Shown here: one piece after another, positions 33,839 through 46,229 of the stretch | How the letters are laid out: every line of letters begins with the position of its first letter | Position numbering within the stretch: position 1 is the stretch's first letter | NCBI GenBank assembly: GCA_030411725.1 | Contig: MU839835.1 | Coordinates: 124,001 to 188,000, forward strand | Source of the DNA: Echria macrotheca | Lineage: Eukaryota > Ascomycota > Sordariomycetes > Sordariales > Schizotheciaceae | Direction of reading: 5' to 3' | DNA length: 64,000 bases | Translations under genes and position numbers: made by a program | The notes under the pieces: generated by a model | The model's database searches: none | Seen by the model: only the letters and a program-made list of their open reading frames with translations | Told to the model about the DNA's origin: nothing

Positions 33839-36800
33839 ATGGCCAAGAAGGCGCGCCAAAGGATAAGCTATGGTATGTGTGCCCGTTCTTTACCCGTCGT
33901 CCTCCGGACCAACCTGGAAACCCCGCATCCCTAGCCTTCTACGCGCTTGGATTCACCAGAGCTGACTTGAGTGTGTCCAGTTCTCGAGCTGCCGAACTCG
34001 TCGCCCGGAGGCCATCGGCTCGGCGTCAATGGCCTCGCCGTCGACCGCGACAATGCCATCCTGTGAGCCATCTCCCTCCTCGAATGTACTCCTCCCACTG
34101 ACATGGGTCCTAGCTACTCGGGCGGTCGCGACGGTGTCATATGCGCCTGGAACTTGAGCCCCGACCTCGTCGCACCCGGTAACCACTCGTCGGTCGTCGA
34201 CAGCGCATCCCCTCCAAATGGCCGATCGATAGCCGCGACCCGGTTCCGCGCCCAGACGCAGGCGCATACCCACTGGATCAACGACATCGCCCTCGCCCAG
34301 AACCACAGCGCCGTCGTCTCGGCCTCGTCCGATCTGCTGGTCAAGGTGTGGCGGCCGCTGGGCGAGGACCACAAGGAGCCGGCCACCATCGGCCAGCACG
34401 CGGACTACGTCAAGTGCGTCGCGACGCCGAGCCAGTCGACGAATTGGGTTGCCTCGGGCGGGCTGGACCGGAAGATATATCTGTGGGATCTGGCCGGCGG
34501 CGGCAAGACGATGGAGATTGATGTCAGCGGCGAGGATGTGACCGAGAAGGGCAGCGTGTATGCGCTCAGCGTCAATCACGGAATCCTCGCCAGTGGCGGA
34601 CCGGAGAGTACCGTCCGGCTGTGGGATCCTAACACGGGCAAGCGGATTACCAAGTTTGTTGGACATACGGACAACATTCGGTCGATCCTGGTCAACGAGT
34701 CTGGGGACATGGTACTGACGGCGAGCTCGGACCAAACGGTGAAAGTCTGGAGTGTGACGGCGGGTCGGTGTATGCATACCCTCACCATGCACAGCGACAG
34801 CGTGTGGTCACTGTACTCGGATGATCCTGAACTGGGCGTTTTCTACAGCAGTGACCGTTCCGGCTTGGTCGTCAAGACCGACGTACGGGGGACCTTTGGA
34901 GAGCTCGACGACGGGCTGTCTCTGGCCGTGGCTCAGGAGCACGAGGGTGTCAGCAAAGTGGTGGCGACAGACAACTGCATATGGACGGCGACTTCACGAT
35001 CTTCCATCAACCGGTGGGAGAATGTGGACACAAGCGCTGATATTCAGCTCCCAGAGGTCTTTAAGCAGCACCGGGCATCCATAGTGACGACCCGCAGCCG
35101 AGAGGGCTCCATACCAGGGCCGCCTCTACCACCGAATGGATCATCAACCAAGAAAATCCCGGCGAGGGCGATCCTGCGCATATCCAACACTGCGTTCTTC
35201 CCTCCTGCTAGCAACCGAGAGGATGACGAGTCACCAGGTGGTCATGCGCGGAAGGGATCCGAAATTCTGACGGAACCGGTGAGCAGTGCTATCGAGCCGG
35301 TTCATAATCTACCAGAAGAAACGATCGAGGGACAGTTTGGGTTGGTCAAGCATCGTCTGTTGAATGACAGACGGAGGGTCTTGACATTGGACACTGCCGG
35401 TGATGTTCTGTTGTGGGATCTAATCAAGGTGAGCTTTTTTTCTGCGCCTTCGGACCCATCTAACGGTGTAGTGTCGAACCATCAAAAGCTTCGGGAAGAG
35501 ACATCTAGAGGATGTGGAGCCCGAGGTCAACACGCTCGAGGCAGTTGCGCCTTGGTGTTCGATCGATACGAGTTCGGGAAGTCTTACCGTCGTTCTGGAG
35601 CCCTTCAACTGTTTTGACGCCGAGATGTACGCCGACGAGCTGACTTTGGAGGAACAAGTGGATTTCCGGGAGGATCAAAGGAGTATGTCCCATCACCAAC
35701 GAGAAGAGTGATGCTAATGATGTAGTAAACCTCGGAAAATGGGTGCTTCGATACCTTTTTGCCAACCTCATCGACGAGGAAATACGTCGGGATGAGGCGT
35801 TCCGGCACAAGCTGAATCAAGCAGTCGAGAAGCGGATGTCCGCCGGCCGAGCCGGACCCGGCATGGCCATTTCGATCCCGCCGCTACCAAGCGGGTGGGG
35901 ATTTTCAGACACACCCGGCACGACACCACGACCGAACGGCTCATATCCACCTGTGACGCCAGGGTTTGCAATCGGAGTAGCCACCCCCGGGTCGCCGTTG
36001 ACGCACGGTGCGGACGGTCTCACCACGCCGCTCAGCCCGCTGGATAAACGACAATCCGCTGTGAGCAGGCCTTCTGTAGAGAGAGAAGACTACTTTTCGG
36101 ATGCCATCAATCCCCCCGATGCCGCACCCAACACGGGAGCGCCACCGACGCCGGCGACCGCACCCCCGGTCGAAGAAAAGCCGGCCAAGACGCCAGGAGA
36201 GAATGGGAAGGAAAAGGAGAAGGAGAAGGAAAAAGAAAAGGACGTAAAAGAAAAGGACAAGGCACCGAGCACGCCGTTCGGAAAAAAGTTTCGCATGGGC
36301 ATGTCGTTTGGCAGCAAGAAGCTCGGGCGGTCCGCTTCGACCGCAGCAGCCGAGAAACCTGCCGTGGTCGACGAAAAAGCCGAGGAGTCAGAATCGTCAT
36401 CGAACCACGAAAAGGAATTCGGCGACAGTTTTCTAGGTGTGATCCAAAAGATCCGCAACGAGTACGAAAAAGAACTGGCCGAGAGCCCCGACAACCTAGT
36501 CGAGACGCGCATCTGTCCGAGTCTGCCGAACGACACACCGGTGCTCAAACTGCCGCCCGGCACCAAGGTGATCCTGCAGGAAGAAACATCGGGCGGCTCG
36601 GCCGAGCTCTACCGCGGCACGGTCGAGACGGTGGGCCTGGACGCGGACGTCATCGAGCAGCGCGGCCCGCAGTGGCTGGGCGAGGTGCTGCTGACGAACA
36701 CGCTGCCGCCCAAGGACCCCGTCAAGGTTTCGTTCGTGCTGTATCCGTGGCGCGACGAGCTGCCGGCCATGGCGGCGGCGGATGGGAATAACCGGCTGAA

Positions 36801-37201
36801 TGCGAACCGGATGTTGCGGGTCAAGAAGATTTTGGCCTATATCGCTGAGCGGATCGATCCGGTCCCCGAGGGGGAGGAGGCTGCGCCGGACGCGCTGCGG
36901 CCGGAGGAGTATTTGGAGTTGTATTGTAATGAGCAGGTATGTTGTTTTGTGGGAGAAGAAGATGAAGGTGATGCTGACGTGACGTTTGTGTGTATAGTTG
37001 CTACCGAATACCATGAGCCTGGCTACGCTGCGGGCGCATGTCTGGAAGGGCGGGAACGATATCGTGCTGCACTACAAGGCCAACGGGCGGAAGGAGATTC
37101 CGATGCGGCCGGTGGCCCCGGGGGCGGAGGAGGTTTCGGGAGCGGGGGCGGGAGAGGGAGCGGAAGCAGCTGCGTCGCAGGCTGTCCCGGCGGCGGCATG
37201 A
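33839..37201 (+). CDS. bun107: WDR48/Bun107-type WD40 cofactor of deubiquitinases
   Basis: The fission-yeast homologue Bun107 and human WDR48/UAF1 bind and activate ubiquitin-specific proteases. Six exons (33839-33872, 33981-34062, 34114-35428, 35472-35682, 35726-36936, 36998-37201) give 1018 residues, all in phase. After [11 protein letters not shown] the WD40 propeller covers residues 15-330 ([65 protein letters not shown]). Beyond a linker with a KEKEKEKEK tract and a disordered Pro/Ser segment, the last 300 residues fit the DUF3337 domain that marks this family, ending [20 protein letters not shown] before an Ala/Gly tail. It is convergent with PET8, 134 bases away. Confidence 0.92.
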
Positions 37202-37335
37202 TCAAAACGGGTGATGAACCAGCCATTGGGGGTGTCTGTCTATAGCGGGTATATAATGTCTATATGCTTGGCTTGCTTGTCGGTATGGTATGATAGTGTA
37301 CATGATGACTCTTTTATCGTACAGTTTCTTCCTCC

Positions 37336-38244
37336 TCAGAACCGTTGGTCCCGTGTTGTTGTTACCCTCTTTGATTCCATCGCATTCACAGCCCACTGGT
37401 AACTCCCCAGGAAGATGGCCCCGCCGATGCTGATCCACATGACCCGCGGCCCGATGCCCGAGAAGAACGGCCTGATCCCGTTCTCCCGGAGTATGCCCCG
37501 CACGATGGTGGGTATCCTCTCCCGCCTGGCCGAGAGCATCACGCGCGTCTTGAGCACATCAAGCGGCGTGGTCACGGCGGCCGCCAGACCGCCGGCCACG
37601 CTCCCGTAGAGCGCCGACTCGGCCGCGCCCACGTCTTTTTTTTTTTCCGCCTCTTCCCCGAACAACCCCCGCCCGGTCTGTGCTTTGCGCTCGCGCCCCC
37701 ATTTCTTGAGCCGCTCCCAGAGCGGGAATTGGAGGACAGTGAACGGAACCTCGCGGAGGATCGTGATCCCCCAGCCGCGGTAAAGCTCCCTCGTCATGCC
37801 CAGGAAACCGAGGTCTCGACGGAGGTGGAGGATCGCGAGGAGCGACGAGAGCGAGGACCCGCCGTGCTGGCCGGCTTGGGCGCGCTGTTTTATCACCTCG
37901 GTCGGCACGCGGACCGCGCAGGCGGCGATTTCGCCTAGGGAGGCGGCGAGCATGTGGTCTGTTGCTCTGGTTTGGGTTGATGATGATGAGTGTATAGAAG
38001 AGGAGGAGGAGAGAAAGGATTTGGTAGTTTCGTAGGTGCAGAAGAAGAAGGCGGCGCCCGGGGCCGAGCCGACTACCGCTGATCCGACGCCGCGGTAGAT
38101 TCCCCTGAACCCGCCGGACGCGAAAAAACCGGCCGAGGATTGGAGGCGCGTTTTGAGCGTGTCGAGGGGGAAGAGCGTGAGGTCGACGGTTGTGCCGGCT
38201 AGGGCGCCGGCTAGGAGGGCGGTTTGGAAGGGGGGATTTGACAT
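37336..38244 (-). CDS. PET8: Mitochondrial S-adenosylmethionine carrier
   Basis: PET8/SLC25A26 imports S-adenosylmethionine into mitochondria, where it serves methylation reactions and biotin and lipoate synthesis. The intronless gene encodes 302 residues from the ATG at 38244; the frame is open further upstream, but that extension lacks carrier homology. Three carrier repeats are present: PLDTLKTRLQ (from residue 26), VPTEVIKQRAQ and PLDVLKTRVM. The second-repeat VPTEV form and the preceding SLGEIAACAVR are typical of SAM carriers. A Lys/Glu-rich insert (EEAEKKKDVGAAE) lies before the third repeat. It is divergent from the TilS-like gene across 524 bases. Confidence 0.94.
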   Translation of the reverse strand: MSNPPFQTALLAGALAGTTVDLTLFPLDTLKTRLQSSAGFFASGGFRGIYRGVGSAVVGSAPGAAFFFCTYETTKSFLSSSSSIHSSSSTQTRATDHMLAASLGEIAACAVRVPTEVIKQRAQAGQHGGSSLSSLLAILHLRRDLGFLGMTRELYRGWGITILREVPFTVLQFPLWERLKKWGRERKAQTGRGLFGEEAEKKKDVGAAESALYGSVAGGLAAAVTTPLDVLKTRVMLSARRERIPTIVRGILRENGIRPFFSGIGPRVMWISIGGAIFLGSYQWAVNAMESKRVTTTRDQRF

Positions 38245-38768
38245 GTTTGGCTTTTTGTTTCTCTGTGCTATGTGTCTGTCTCTGGTTCGGACGGGGTTTT
38301 GGTGTCGCCGATTGGATCGGTTTGGACCGCTGTCCCGCTGCACTTCCGCATTCAATGCCTCCGGTTGGACTCGTCTTGTTCGGACGGCGGTCTTGCGCCC
38401 CAGTTCAAGGACTATTTCTCGAGCTCGGCGTCGGATGGTCCGGAGGGGGATTGAATCGCGTGGACGGCTCGACTGTCCCAAAACGATTGGTCGGATACTA
38501 TCGGCGGTCGAGCAGCGGTGTGGACATGTTCATCGCATCGTGAGCCGTGATGACTGCTTGGTGTTTGCTTTCGGCCGAAATTTCCCATCCGATCCCGGCA
38601 GGCAAACACCGTTCGTTGTGAGGTCATGCAGTGACAGGGGTGCGATAAGATAACGCTAGGAGCTACCCCCTGGCGAAGCTGCAAGCGAGTTTGCATTCAA
38701 CAACACCTCAACTTCACCTCACTCGGACATGGACTCTACCTTCAGTGGCCTCCCTATAAAACGGATGA
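38245..38768. promoter_or_regulatory. Divergent promoter of PET8 and TilS-like genes
   Basis: This 524-base gap lies between two divergent starts. A TATAAA-like sequence (CCTATAAAACGG) lies at 38752-38763, immediately before the TilS-like start, and may mark a leader rather than a distant TATA box. Confidence 0.4.
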
Positions 38769-40935
38769 ATGACCGCCCCGGTGCTGCACCGGAGTGCCAA
38801 GGCCATCTCCAACCATGAGTTCGCCGAAGCTCTCAGGGCCACCTGTCTACCACGCTATCCCTTGGCCAGAGGCACATCTGAGCGCCATGTCGGTATGAAC
38901 ATCTCTCCGGGACAGAAACAAAGCTGACGGCGCAGCCCTCGCAATCAGCGGCGGTGTCGACTCCATGGCGCTGGCCTTTCTATGTAGCAGACTAAAAAAA
39001 ACAACACCCTCGGTCCGTCTGTCGGACAATGTCGTCGGCGCCTTCTGGGGTATCACCATCTCGCACGGTCTTCGCGCCGGCAGTCGGGATGAGGCCGATC
39101 GGGTCGGCCGCGTCCTGACCGAGCAACTTGGCATGAAACACCAGATCAAGTGCATCGACTGGGATGAGATCCTGGAAAAAGACGTGAACCCGGCCGAGCT
39201 GCCCAACATCGAGACCCTCGCCCGCCGCATGCGCTATCGCAACCTTGGTCTCCTTTGCGGTCGCATGGGTGTCGGCTCGCTCCTGACGGCCCACAACGAG
39301 GATGACCAATACGAAACGGTGCTGATGCGCATGCTCACCGGCCGCGGCTACCAGGCCATGCAGGGCATGCGGCCGGGCGCCAACATTCCAGAGTGCTACG
39401 ACATGCACGGCGTGTACGAGAGCGGCTTCCTGGACGACCAGCGACGAAAAAACCCGTACTATAACCTGCGCCCGAACAAGTACAAACTCACTTCCATGAA
39501 GTACACCATGCGTGAGCAGGTCAACCCGGTCCTGGTCGCGCGCGAGATCGAGCTCGGCATGCCCCACACGTCGTATCTTGATTCCATCGAGCACTACCGC
39601 AACGCGGGGAAGAAAGATGCGCCACCGATGCCCAAGGTTGAGGTCGAGGACGGCGGCGTCATGGTGTATAAGCCGCTGCTGGAGTTCAGCAAAGATAGGT
39701 TGACCGCCACCTGTCTCGAAAACGGTGTCCCCTGGTTCGAGGACCACACCAACGCGGACCCGACGTTTACGCTCCGGAACGCGGTTCGACACATGTACAA
39801 GAACCATGAACTGCCGGTTGCTCTTCAGAAACCCGCCATTCTGCGTCTCGCTGCGCGATGTAGGGCGAGGGTACTCAGCGAGGAAGACCAAGCCAAGAGA
39901 ATGTCTCACCATGTGTGTATCCGCGATTTCGACCCGAATGCGGGCACAGCTGTCATTCAGATGCGACGCTTTGTTTTCCCACAAGTGCCCCGGAAACTCA
40001 CGGGGGTCCGTCGACAGTATCGCCTCGAGAACTACCGCTTCGTTGCCGCTCTCCTCCTGCGAGAGGTTCTACCCATTGTCTCCCCCGAGCGGGAGATTGC
40101 ACATCTTGGCCATCTGGATACCATCGTGTCGCTGTTGTTCCCCTCGCTTAGGAGACCGTCTGAGCCGCCGGTTGCGGTACCGAAACCCTTCAACTTCCAC
40201 GGCGTCTACTTTGTTCCTCTTGTCGGAGGGAAGTCCCTTCGGTGGTTGATTAGTCGGGAACCTCATTCCGTACAACTGCCACGTCCGGCAGTTTGGTTCA
40301 GCGCTCCAAGATTGGAAAGTCGCATGAAGAAGCACCCGAGGAGATGGAAACAGGGAGACTGGTCGGAGTGGAGGCTGTATGACAACAGGTTCTGGATCCG
40401 AGCCAAGAGCAGGCTGCCGTGCAAGGTCCGCGTTGCGCCGTACGAAGAGGAGCATGCGAAGCCATTTCGAGAATCGCTGGTTGAGGCCAAAGGCGTGTTA
40501 TCGTCGCTTCTGAAGCGACATGCGCCGGGAAAGATTCGGTACACATTGCCGGCTATGTATGCGGATTTCAACGTCACGGACGTTTTGGAAGGAGGAGACT
40601 ACTGGTTAAGGGACCGCGATTACACCGAGGTGTTGGATGGTGCACCAGCGCTGCCCGAAGACGAAAATCGAGATGGCTTGTTTGCGAAACGGAAATGGGA
40701 AGAGAGAAAAGCGGCCGAGGGTAAACCGCAGCTGATTGCGTTGCCGACGCTGGGTGTTGGGCTGCCGAGGTTGGATGAATGGTTCGAGTATGAGGTCAGG
40801 TATCGCAAGGTGGACTACGAATTGCTTCATCGCAATGTGCTGGATCGGCTGCCGGAGCAGAGACGGATTGTGGTCAGATGGACGAGAAGGCGGGGCGGAC
40901 GGACGGAAAGGCGGAGGGGACGAAGTGGTATATAG
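38769..40935 (+). CDS. tRNA(Ile)-lysidine synthase (TilS/MesJ family)
   Basis: TilS-type enzymes use ATP to attach lysine to the wobble cytidine of tRNA-Ile(CAU). Fungal homologues probably act on mitochondrial tRNA. Exons 38769-38892 and 38936-40935 give 707 residues. An ATG at 38814 is in the wrong frame; the start at 38769 gives MTAPVLHRSAKAISNHEFAE, which joins through the 43-base intron to ALAISGGVDSMALAFL. The PP-loop SGGVDS (residues 46-51) binds ATP. Downstream motifs fit the family: ISHGLRAGSRDEADRV, RYRNLG, LLTAHNEDDQYETVLMR and the tRNA-contacting HTNADPTFTLRNAVRHM. The C-terminal 300 residues are fungal-specific and end strongly basic. Length exceeds bacterial TilS (about 430). 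Confidence 0.93.
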
Positions 40936-41726
40936 ATTCAGATGATGCCCATCCTATCAACAATCCTCCTCTCCGGGTCCGTGGAAATGGTGCAGCGGGT
41001 AACCACGACAGCATTGAGTTTAACTCTGCGCCCGTGGGTCGAAGCCTAAGACATACCGCCTCTACCGGAGGGGCGTCACTGCGAAGATGGTGGGACGTGC
41101 AGTTGAGTGCCCTGCAAAGAACACCTAGCCTGACGTATTTTTTTGCATCTTCTTTTTGCTCTGGGTGTCTACTTTTCTGTGATCCATCCATTTTTTTTAT
41201 TCCGATGTTGTAGTTGCGTCGGTGTACTGAAGGGAATCGGTGAAGCCCGGAGGGTGAGGACGAGATGTCCATGGGAGCTTCTCGGTCCGGGTTGGGTTTT
41301 TTTTGAGTTTCGGAGGCGGCGAGTTCGAGTTTTGTAGGAGACCTTTTTTATTGATGGGCAACCAAAGAGGCGAACCATCTTGCGTGTTCGATTGGGAAGG
41401 CAGTACTTGCGGTGGCCTTGGCCCACTCTCTCGACTCATCTTGTCACCTTGACCACCCTCCTCAAGATTTTCATTTTTACTTGGAGATCTCTGTATATTG
41501 GTTTGCGACCCCAACCGTTTCCTCTCAGATCGTTACTGTGGTCTGGTCGGATGTTGACAAGACACCGTCGGTATGAGATGGACCCGACCAATCGGCGGCA
41601 TTCCCACTCCACGTGCCGGCAGATTCCGCTGCATGAAGATCACAACTTCGTCGCTTGAACATCGCACCTTCTTTGCCGTCGTTATCACTGCAGGATCGAT
41701 CCAGATCGACAGACATGTAGCATTTC
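40936..41726. other. Intergenic, tandem gene spacing
   Basis: This is the 3' flank of the TilS-like gene and the promoter of the phosphatase gene. T-runs occur at 41138-41146, 41191-41200 and 41296-41305. No gene is supported. Confidence 0.45.
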
Positions 41727-43450
41727 ATGGCAGTCGCGACTTTGTCTCCGAGGACTCTTCCCTCGCAGGCCTGTTGCAGAGAAAATCTGGCAACCAAGCT
41801 AGTCATCCTCGGCGGTGTCGCTCTTTTGCTTTTGTCAGTCATCAGCGGAACCATGTGGTCCTCGATGTCCCGCCGGCTGGCTTCCCAGCTTGGGTTCGGT
41901 CTTGGGATGGTGGTCACGACAGCTGTCGGGCAGAATCTCTCGTCGACGGCAAACGGGACGGTCGATTTCGGCTGGTATGCGCCCTCGCAGACGCAGATCA
42001 ACAACCTCACGGCTGTGGCAGACGGAAAAGGCGTGTATGGGTTTATTTACAATACGTCTGATACGCTGGACGACCGGTATGGCACGTACAACTGGTGCAA
42101 CATGCCGCATGTGCGGCGCAGGGAGTATGTCACGGTGGGGGAGGAGTATGAGTTGATATATGTCGAGTTGGTATGAGCTCCCTTTCGTGTGATAAGAAAA
42201 ATGGCGGCTGACTGTGTAGGTAGATACATCGCCATCACAAACGGACACCGTACGCCAGCAATGCCTTCCCCGTCGAACCGCAGCCGTGGGACTGTGACGA
42301 CCAGGTCATGTTCCACTACTCCACCCCTGTGCCCATCAACGGCACGCGTCCCTGGGATGCTAACAGTACCGCTATGCCGGTCTACTGGAGGCTTTTATCT
42401 ATTCTCAATCCCTTCGCAGACGGCAAGCCGGGCTTGCAGGGCAACTGTCAGTTCCCGCAGATCACATCCGGCGGCCTGGCGGACTCGTTGCAACACGGCG
42501 CGGATCTGTATGAAGTGTATCACGACCTGCACGGCTTGCTGCCAGGCAGGGACAATGCTTCGTGGCGGAACCGCGTCGTCTACCGCGTGACAAACAACAT
42601 GATCACGTCTCAAGTTGTGGGCATGGTTCTGGGCGGGACATGGGGGGCTAAAGCTGCGGATCTCGGCCTCGGGGTCGCCGTTGAACCGGAAGACATTGAC
42701 TCACTCGAACCAAAGTATCCGTGTCCGATTGCGTCTTCGCTTTTTAGCAAGATCCAGTCCAGCTCGAACGAGGCGTGGAAGAAGCACTTGGACGCGCTCA
42801 AGCCGCTGTTTGAGACGCTTGATGAAGCATCGGGCGTGTCTCCTGCCGATGCGACCTTTCACAAGGACGTGGACCATTACTACGACAACCTATCGGCGAA
42901 GCTGTGCCATCAGAGACCACTGCCATGCCGCCCGGTCGACAAATCCAAGTTTATGAAGTGTGTCTCCCAGGACGACGCCGACGCGGTCTTTCGGTTTGGA
43001 CACTGGGAGTATGACCAGATCTACCGCAGTGCAGGGCCCGACACGCTCAATGCTTCATCGGCCTCCTTCGGCGTTTGGGTCAGGCAGCTCGGGATGAACC
43101 TGCGCGACGCCACTGACCCCGAAAAGAGTATGGGGACTGTATACCGTCATCACGTGGCCCATGACGGGTCGGTGAGTCGGTTGTTGTCGATCCTGCAGGC
43201 GGATGTCATGGTCTGGCCGGGTATGGGGAGTGAAGTCGTCTTTGAGCTGTACCGTGTCCGCGACGGTGTGAATAGGACGGGCGACGGGGGGTTTTATGTG
43301 AGGGTTCTGTTTGGGGGCAAGGTGTTACGGTCGTCGAACCCGAGTTTGGGCGTGATGTGGTTGGTTCCGCTGGATGTTTTGCTGGGGTATTTTGATGGGT
43401 TGACGGGGACGGATCCTGATTCGGTGGTGAAGAAGTGTAATGGGATTTGA
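41727..43450 (+). CDS. Histidine acid phosphatase, secretory or membrane-anchored
   Basis: This is a branch-2 histidine phosphatase (acid phosphatase/phytase clan). Exons 41727-42170 and 42224-43450 (phase 0, 53-base intron) give 556 residues. The catalytic loop reads IHRHHKRTPYA (H150-R155; nucleophile expected in the RHxxR-type box) and the distal proton donor is the HD of HHVAHDGSVSRLL (H461, D462). Many NxS/T sites and paired cysteines suggest passage through the secretory pathway. The first ATG gives a membrane segment (LVILGGVALLLLSVISG, near residues 25-41), so the product would be a type II anchored enzyme. A start at the later ATG (41853) would instead give a conventional signal peptide. 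Substrate is not evident; vertebrate relatives include PXYLP1. Confidence 0.85.
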
Positions 43451-44143
43451 TGTTGCGGGAAGTGTATGATGTATTTTATGATCTTGGTACGGCCATTTTC
43501 GGTCTGTTTTCAGCGTGGCCTTGTCGGAATGTTGATAGATGGCAAGACGGGTTAATCTCAGATCCCACTTGCAGAAGTTGGCAGGTTCTAGACTATTTGA
43601 TGCAGCTACCGCAATGGTCTAGGTCTCCTAGACTACCTGGACTTGGTCGTGCAGGACTTGGTGGCTTAGATGGCATCAGATATACCTGCGGCACTGACCT
43701 GGTGGTCACACAACATTAGTTACACTAAACCTGGCGTGTATGTTGATCTATAGACTTGTAAGGACTGAGATACGAAGCGTTCGAACCTGGCATCCAAGGA
43801 CTGGGATTGGGCTGTTACATGGCTTCAGGTGTGCTGTCGTGCGTTCACTCTGCTATCAAAATACCGGAGGTGAGCGCCTGGCAGTGGTTGGAACCGTCAA
43901 GATGACCTCGGTATGTAAGCATCTACCAATTCGTAAGTACCTAACTACCGTTGCGGAGTCCCCACGGTACGGTATATAGAACTAGAGTACAGTGACAACT
44001 TGGAAAGGTGGCTGGTTTGATAGTAAGCATGCCGTGATTCAAGGTCATCGTGCCGGCTTCGTCGTAAATCACCTCGAATTCGACATGCTGCCACGCTACT
44101 CTCACATTGCATCATACATCGTACACCAGATCTACATCAGCCC
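43451..44143. other. Convergent 3' intergenic region
   Basis: This is a low-GC, tRNA-free gap between the ends of the phosphatase and BET4 genes. Short open frames on the plus strand have no protein character. Confidence 0.5.
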
Positions 44144-45531
44144 TCACCCCCTCAACCCATAATCCCTCTCCAGATCCGTCCACCGCCCGTCCCGCATCGG
44201 ATCCAACACCCTCAACTCCCGCAGCCACCCCGCCACCAACTCCCGCTCCTGCCCGTCCGGCTGCCGCCCCTCAAGCTGGCACAGCGCAAGGGTATAATCC
44301 AACAGGGCCTTGTAGATCTGCTTGACGGCGTCCCTGTCATCATCATCTAGCTCCTCATCCTCATAACTCTCCAGCAGATCCTTGATCCCCTCGATCTCGC
44401 GCATGATATACGACAGCCTGTCCTCGAGTGAGAACGCCGGGGTGATGGTGGGCCGGCCGACGGGGCTGAGCAGGTTGAGCATGAGGAACTGATGGTAGTA
44501 CCACAGCGACTGATCCTTGGGATCCACGCTCAGCAGTTGGTTGACCGTGCCTAGTTCTGCGATGGTTGTGAGCATATATAACGAAACACAAATACCGGCC
44601 GGGATGGTCTCACCCTGGTCTAGAAAAGATTTCCTCGTCAGATCATCCGCCCCCCTTTCGTCCAGCAACCGCGGGATCAACTTGCTCCGACGGTGCCACG
44701 CCGAAAAGTTGGACAGGTTCGCCCGCGTCATGCGGTCCGTGTACGCAAACTCGGCCTCGACCATGCTGCTGCCCCCCAGCGCCGGACTCTCGAGCTGATT
44801 GACAACATGCCGCCGATACCCCCACGCATGGAAATTGCGCTGGTCCTTGGTGAGCATCTTGGACGCCAGCCCCAGCTCGTCCTCCCACATCCTGCGCGCC
44901 GCCGCCGTCGGCAGCCTCTCGATGGCCTGCCCCAGGATCCACAGCCGGTAATTCCACAGCCAGTAACACTTGGGCGACTCGAGCAGCAGCGGAAAGGTAA
45001 ACCTCAGCTCGCCCTCGAGCAGCTCGGCATCTTTTTTCCCGTCGTTGTCGTCAACTAAAGTACCACTCCTCCCAGCTGTCGGGGATGGTTGGTCGTGCGG
45101 GGTCGCGGTCGAGGAAGTAGAGGATGAGCTTGCGGAAGGTGGCGTGGTAGTGGCGGTCCGAGAACCACTCAGCGACGCCCTCGAGGGCGAGCACGCAGCC
45201 GAGCGTCTTGACAACAACCCAGAGGTTAGCGAGCGCCTGCGGACGTTCCATATCGTGTAGTACTCCGGGTTGAGCCGGAGGAGCTTGGACGTGAGGTGAA
45301 ACAGGTCAACCGCCGCCGCAGAATCGCCGGATGCGGCAACGCGCGTCCGTATCTCGTCCTCGAGCGCGCGGTACCGCGCGATCCGGTCGAGGTCGGCTTG
45401 TCGCTCCGAGGCTGTGCGCTCTCGCGATGTCCGCGCTATGCCGCCGTGCGATCCGCCATGCTGGAGAAACCGGTTGGCTTGCGGTTAGTTTGGCATCGAG
45501 GGCATTGGGGGAGTGATCTTACTTCGGCCAT
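44144..45531 (-). CDS. BET4: Geranylgeranyl transferase type II (Rab GGTase) alpha subunit
   Basis: BET4 is the alpha subunit of the enzyme that prenylates Rab GTPases for vesicle traffic. Three exons are deduced: a nine-base first exon MAE (45531-45523), 45460-44614 and 44556-44144, together 422 residues. The start joins to HGG..RTSRERTASERQADL and then LTSKLLRLNPEYYTIWNVRR, the first prenyltransferase-alpha repeat. Further repeats are PKCYWLWNYRLWIL, NFHAWGYRRHVV and NFSAWHRRSKL, with FLDQELGT..DQSLWYYHQFL restored by removing the last intron. A Ser/Thr-rich insert of about 55 residues follows the first repeat (SSSSTSSTATPHDQPSP). It is divergent from the AMA1-like gene. Confidence 0.92.
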
Positions 45532-46229
45532 GTCAGCTGTGTTTTGGGGGACAAGGAGAGGAGGCCGTGGAGGGTGAGCTGCGGACCACTCGGCTTTCAG
45601 TGGATGACGTCGGGGGCCGGCGTCGCGGGGTCTTGGATCGCTTTGGGGAACTTTGGCGGGCAGCTGTCAGCGGATGCGGGGCCGGTCACATGCATGCAGC
45701 TCACTAGCTCATCGGGCTTCCATCTGATCTTATCGTGCACTGACCATGCTTCAATAGGGAACTGTTGACAAGAGGTGGAAGAGGAGCTCCTGCACAATAC
45801 AAAGAATGGTGGTGAACCATTGACTTTGAAAATGAGACCGCACAGTTCTTTCCTTTCACGGTGTTTGCCATTCCACGAGATGGTCAAGTGGCCATCGTCG
45901 ACCCGAGACTTCTTCCTCTCTGGTTACACCTTCTCTTTCTCAAGCAGTCCTGCTCCAACTTCTCCGTCCTCATTGACCTTCGATTCTTTCGTTCCTAAGT
46001 TGGTCGAATATTGCTACGATCCCGACATCCAAGATACGGGACAAGGTCACCCACATATTTCCACTCCGGCGTCTGTCCCAGCTTCTGAGCTTGGATCCGG
46101 TCGCCTCACAGTCTTTCGTTTATTCATTTTCAGAAGCTGTAAAGGGCATTTCCATGCGGCCATTTCGTTTTCTTGACATCTGACGACCGCTTGCTTCCCT
46201 TTGGTTGCTCCGGCAGTCATAGCCAGGTC
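45532..46229. promoter_or_regulatory. Divergent promoter of BET4 and AMA1-like genes
   Basis: This 698-base gap lies between two divergent starts. It has C/T-rich sequence from about 45900 to 46000 on the AMA1 side. No additional gene is visible. Confidence 0.4.

Noticed and set aside
43770..43800. Sequence GTTCGAACC resembling a tRNA B box
   Set aside because: No A box at the right distance and no cloverleaf could be formed.
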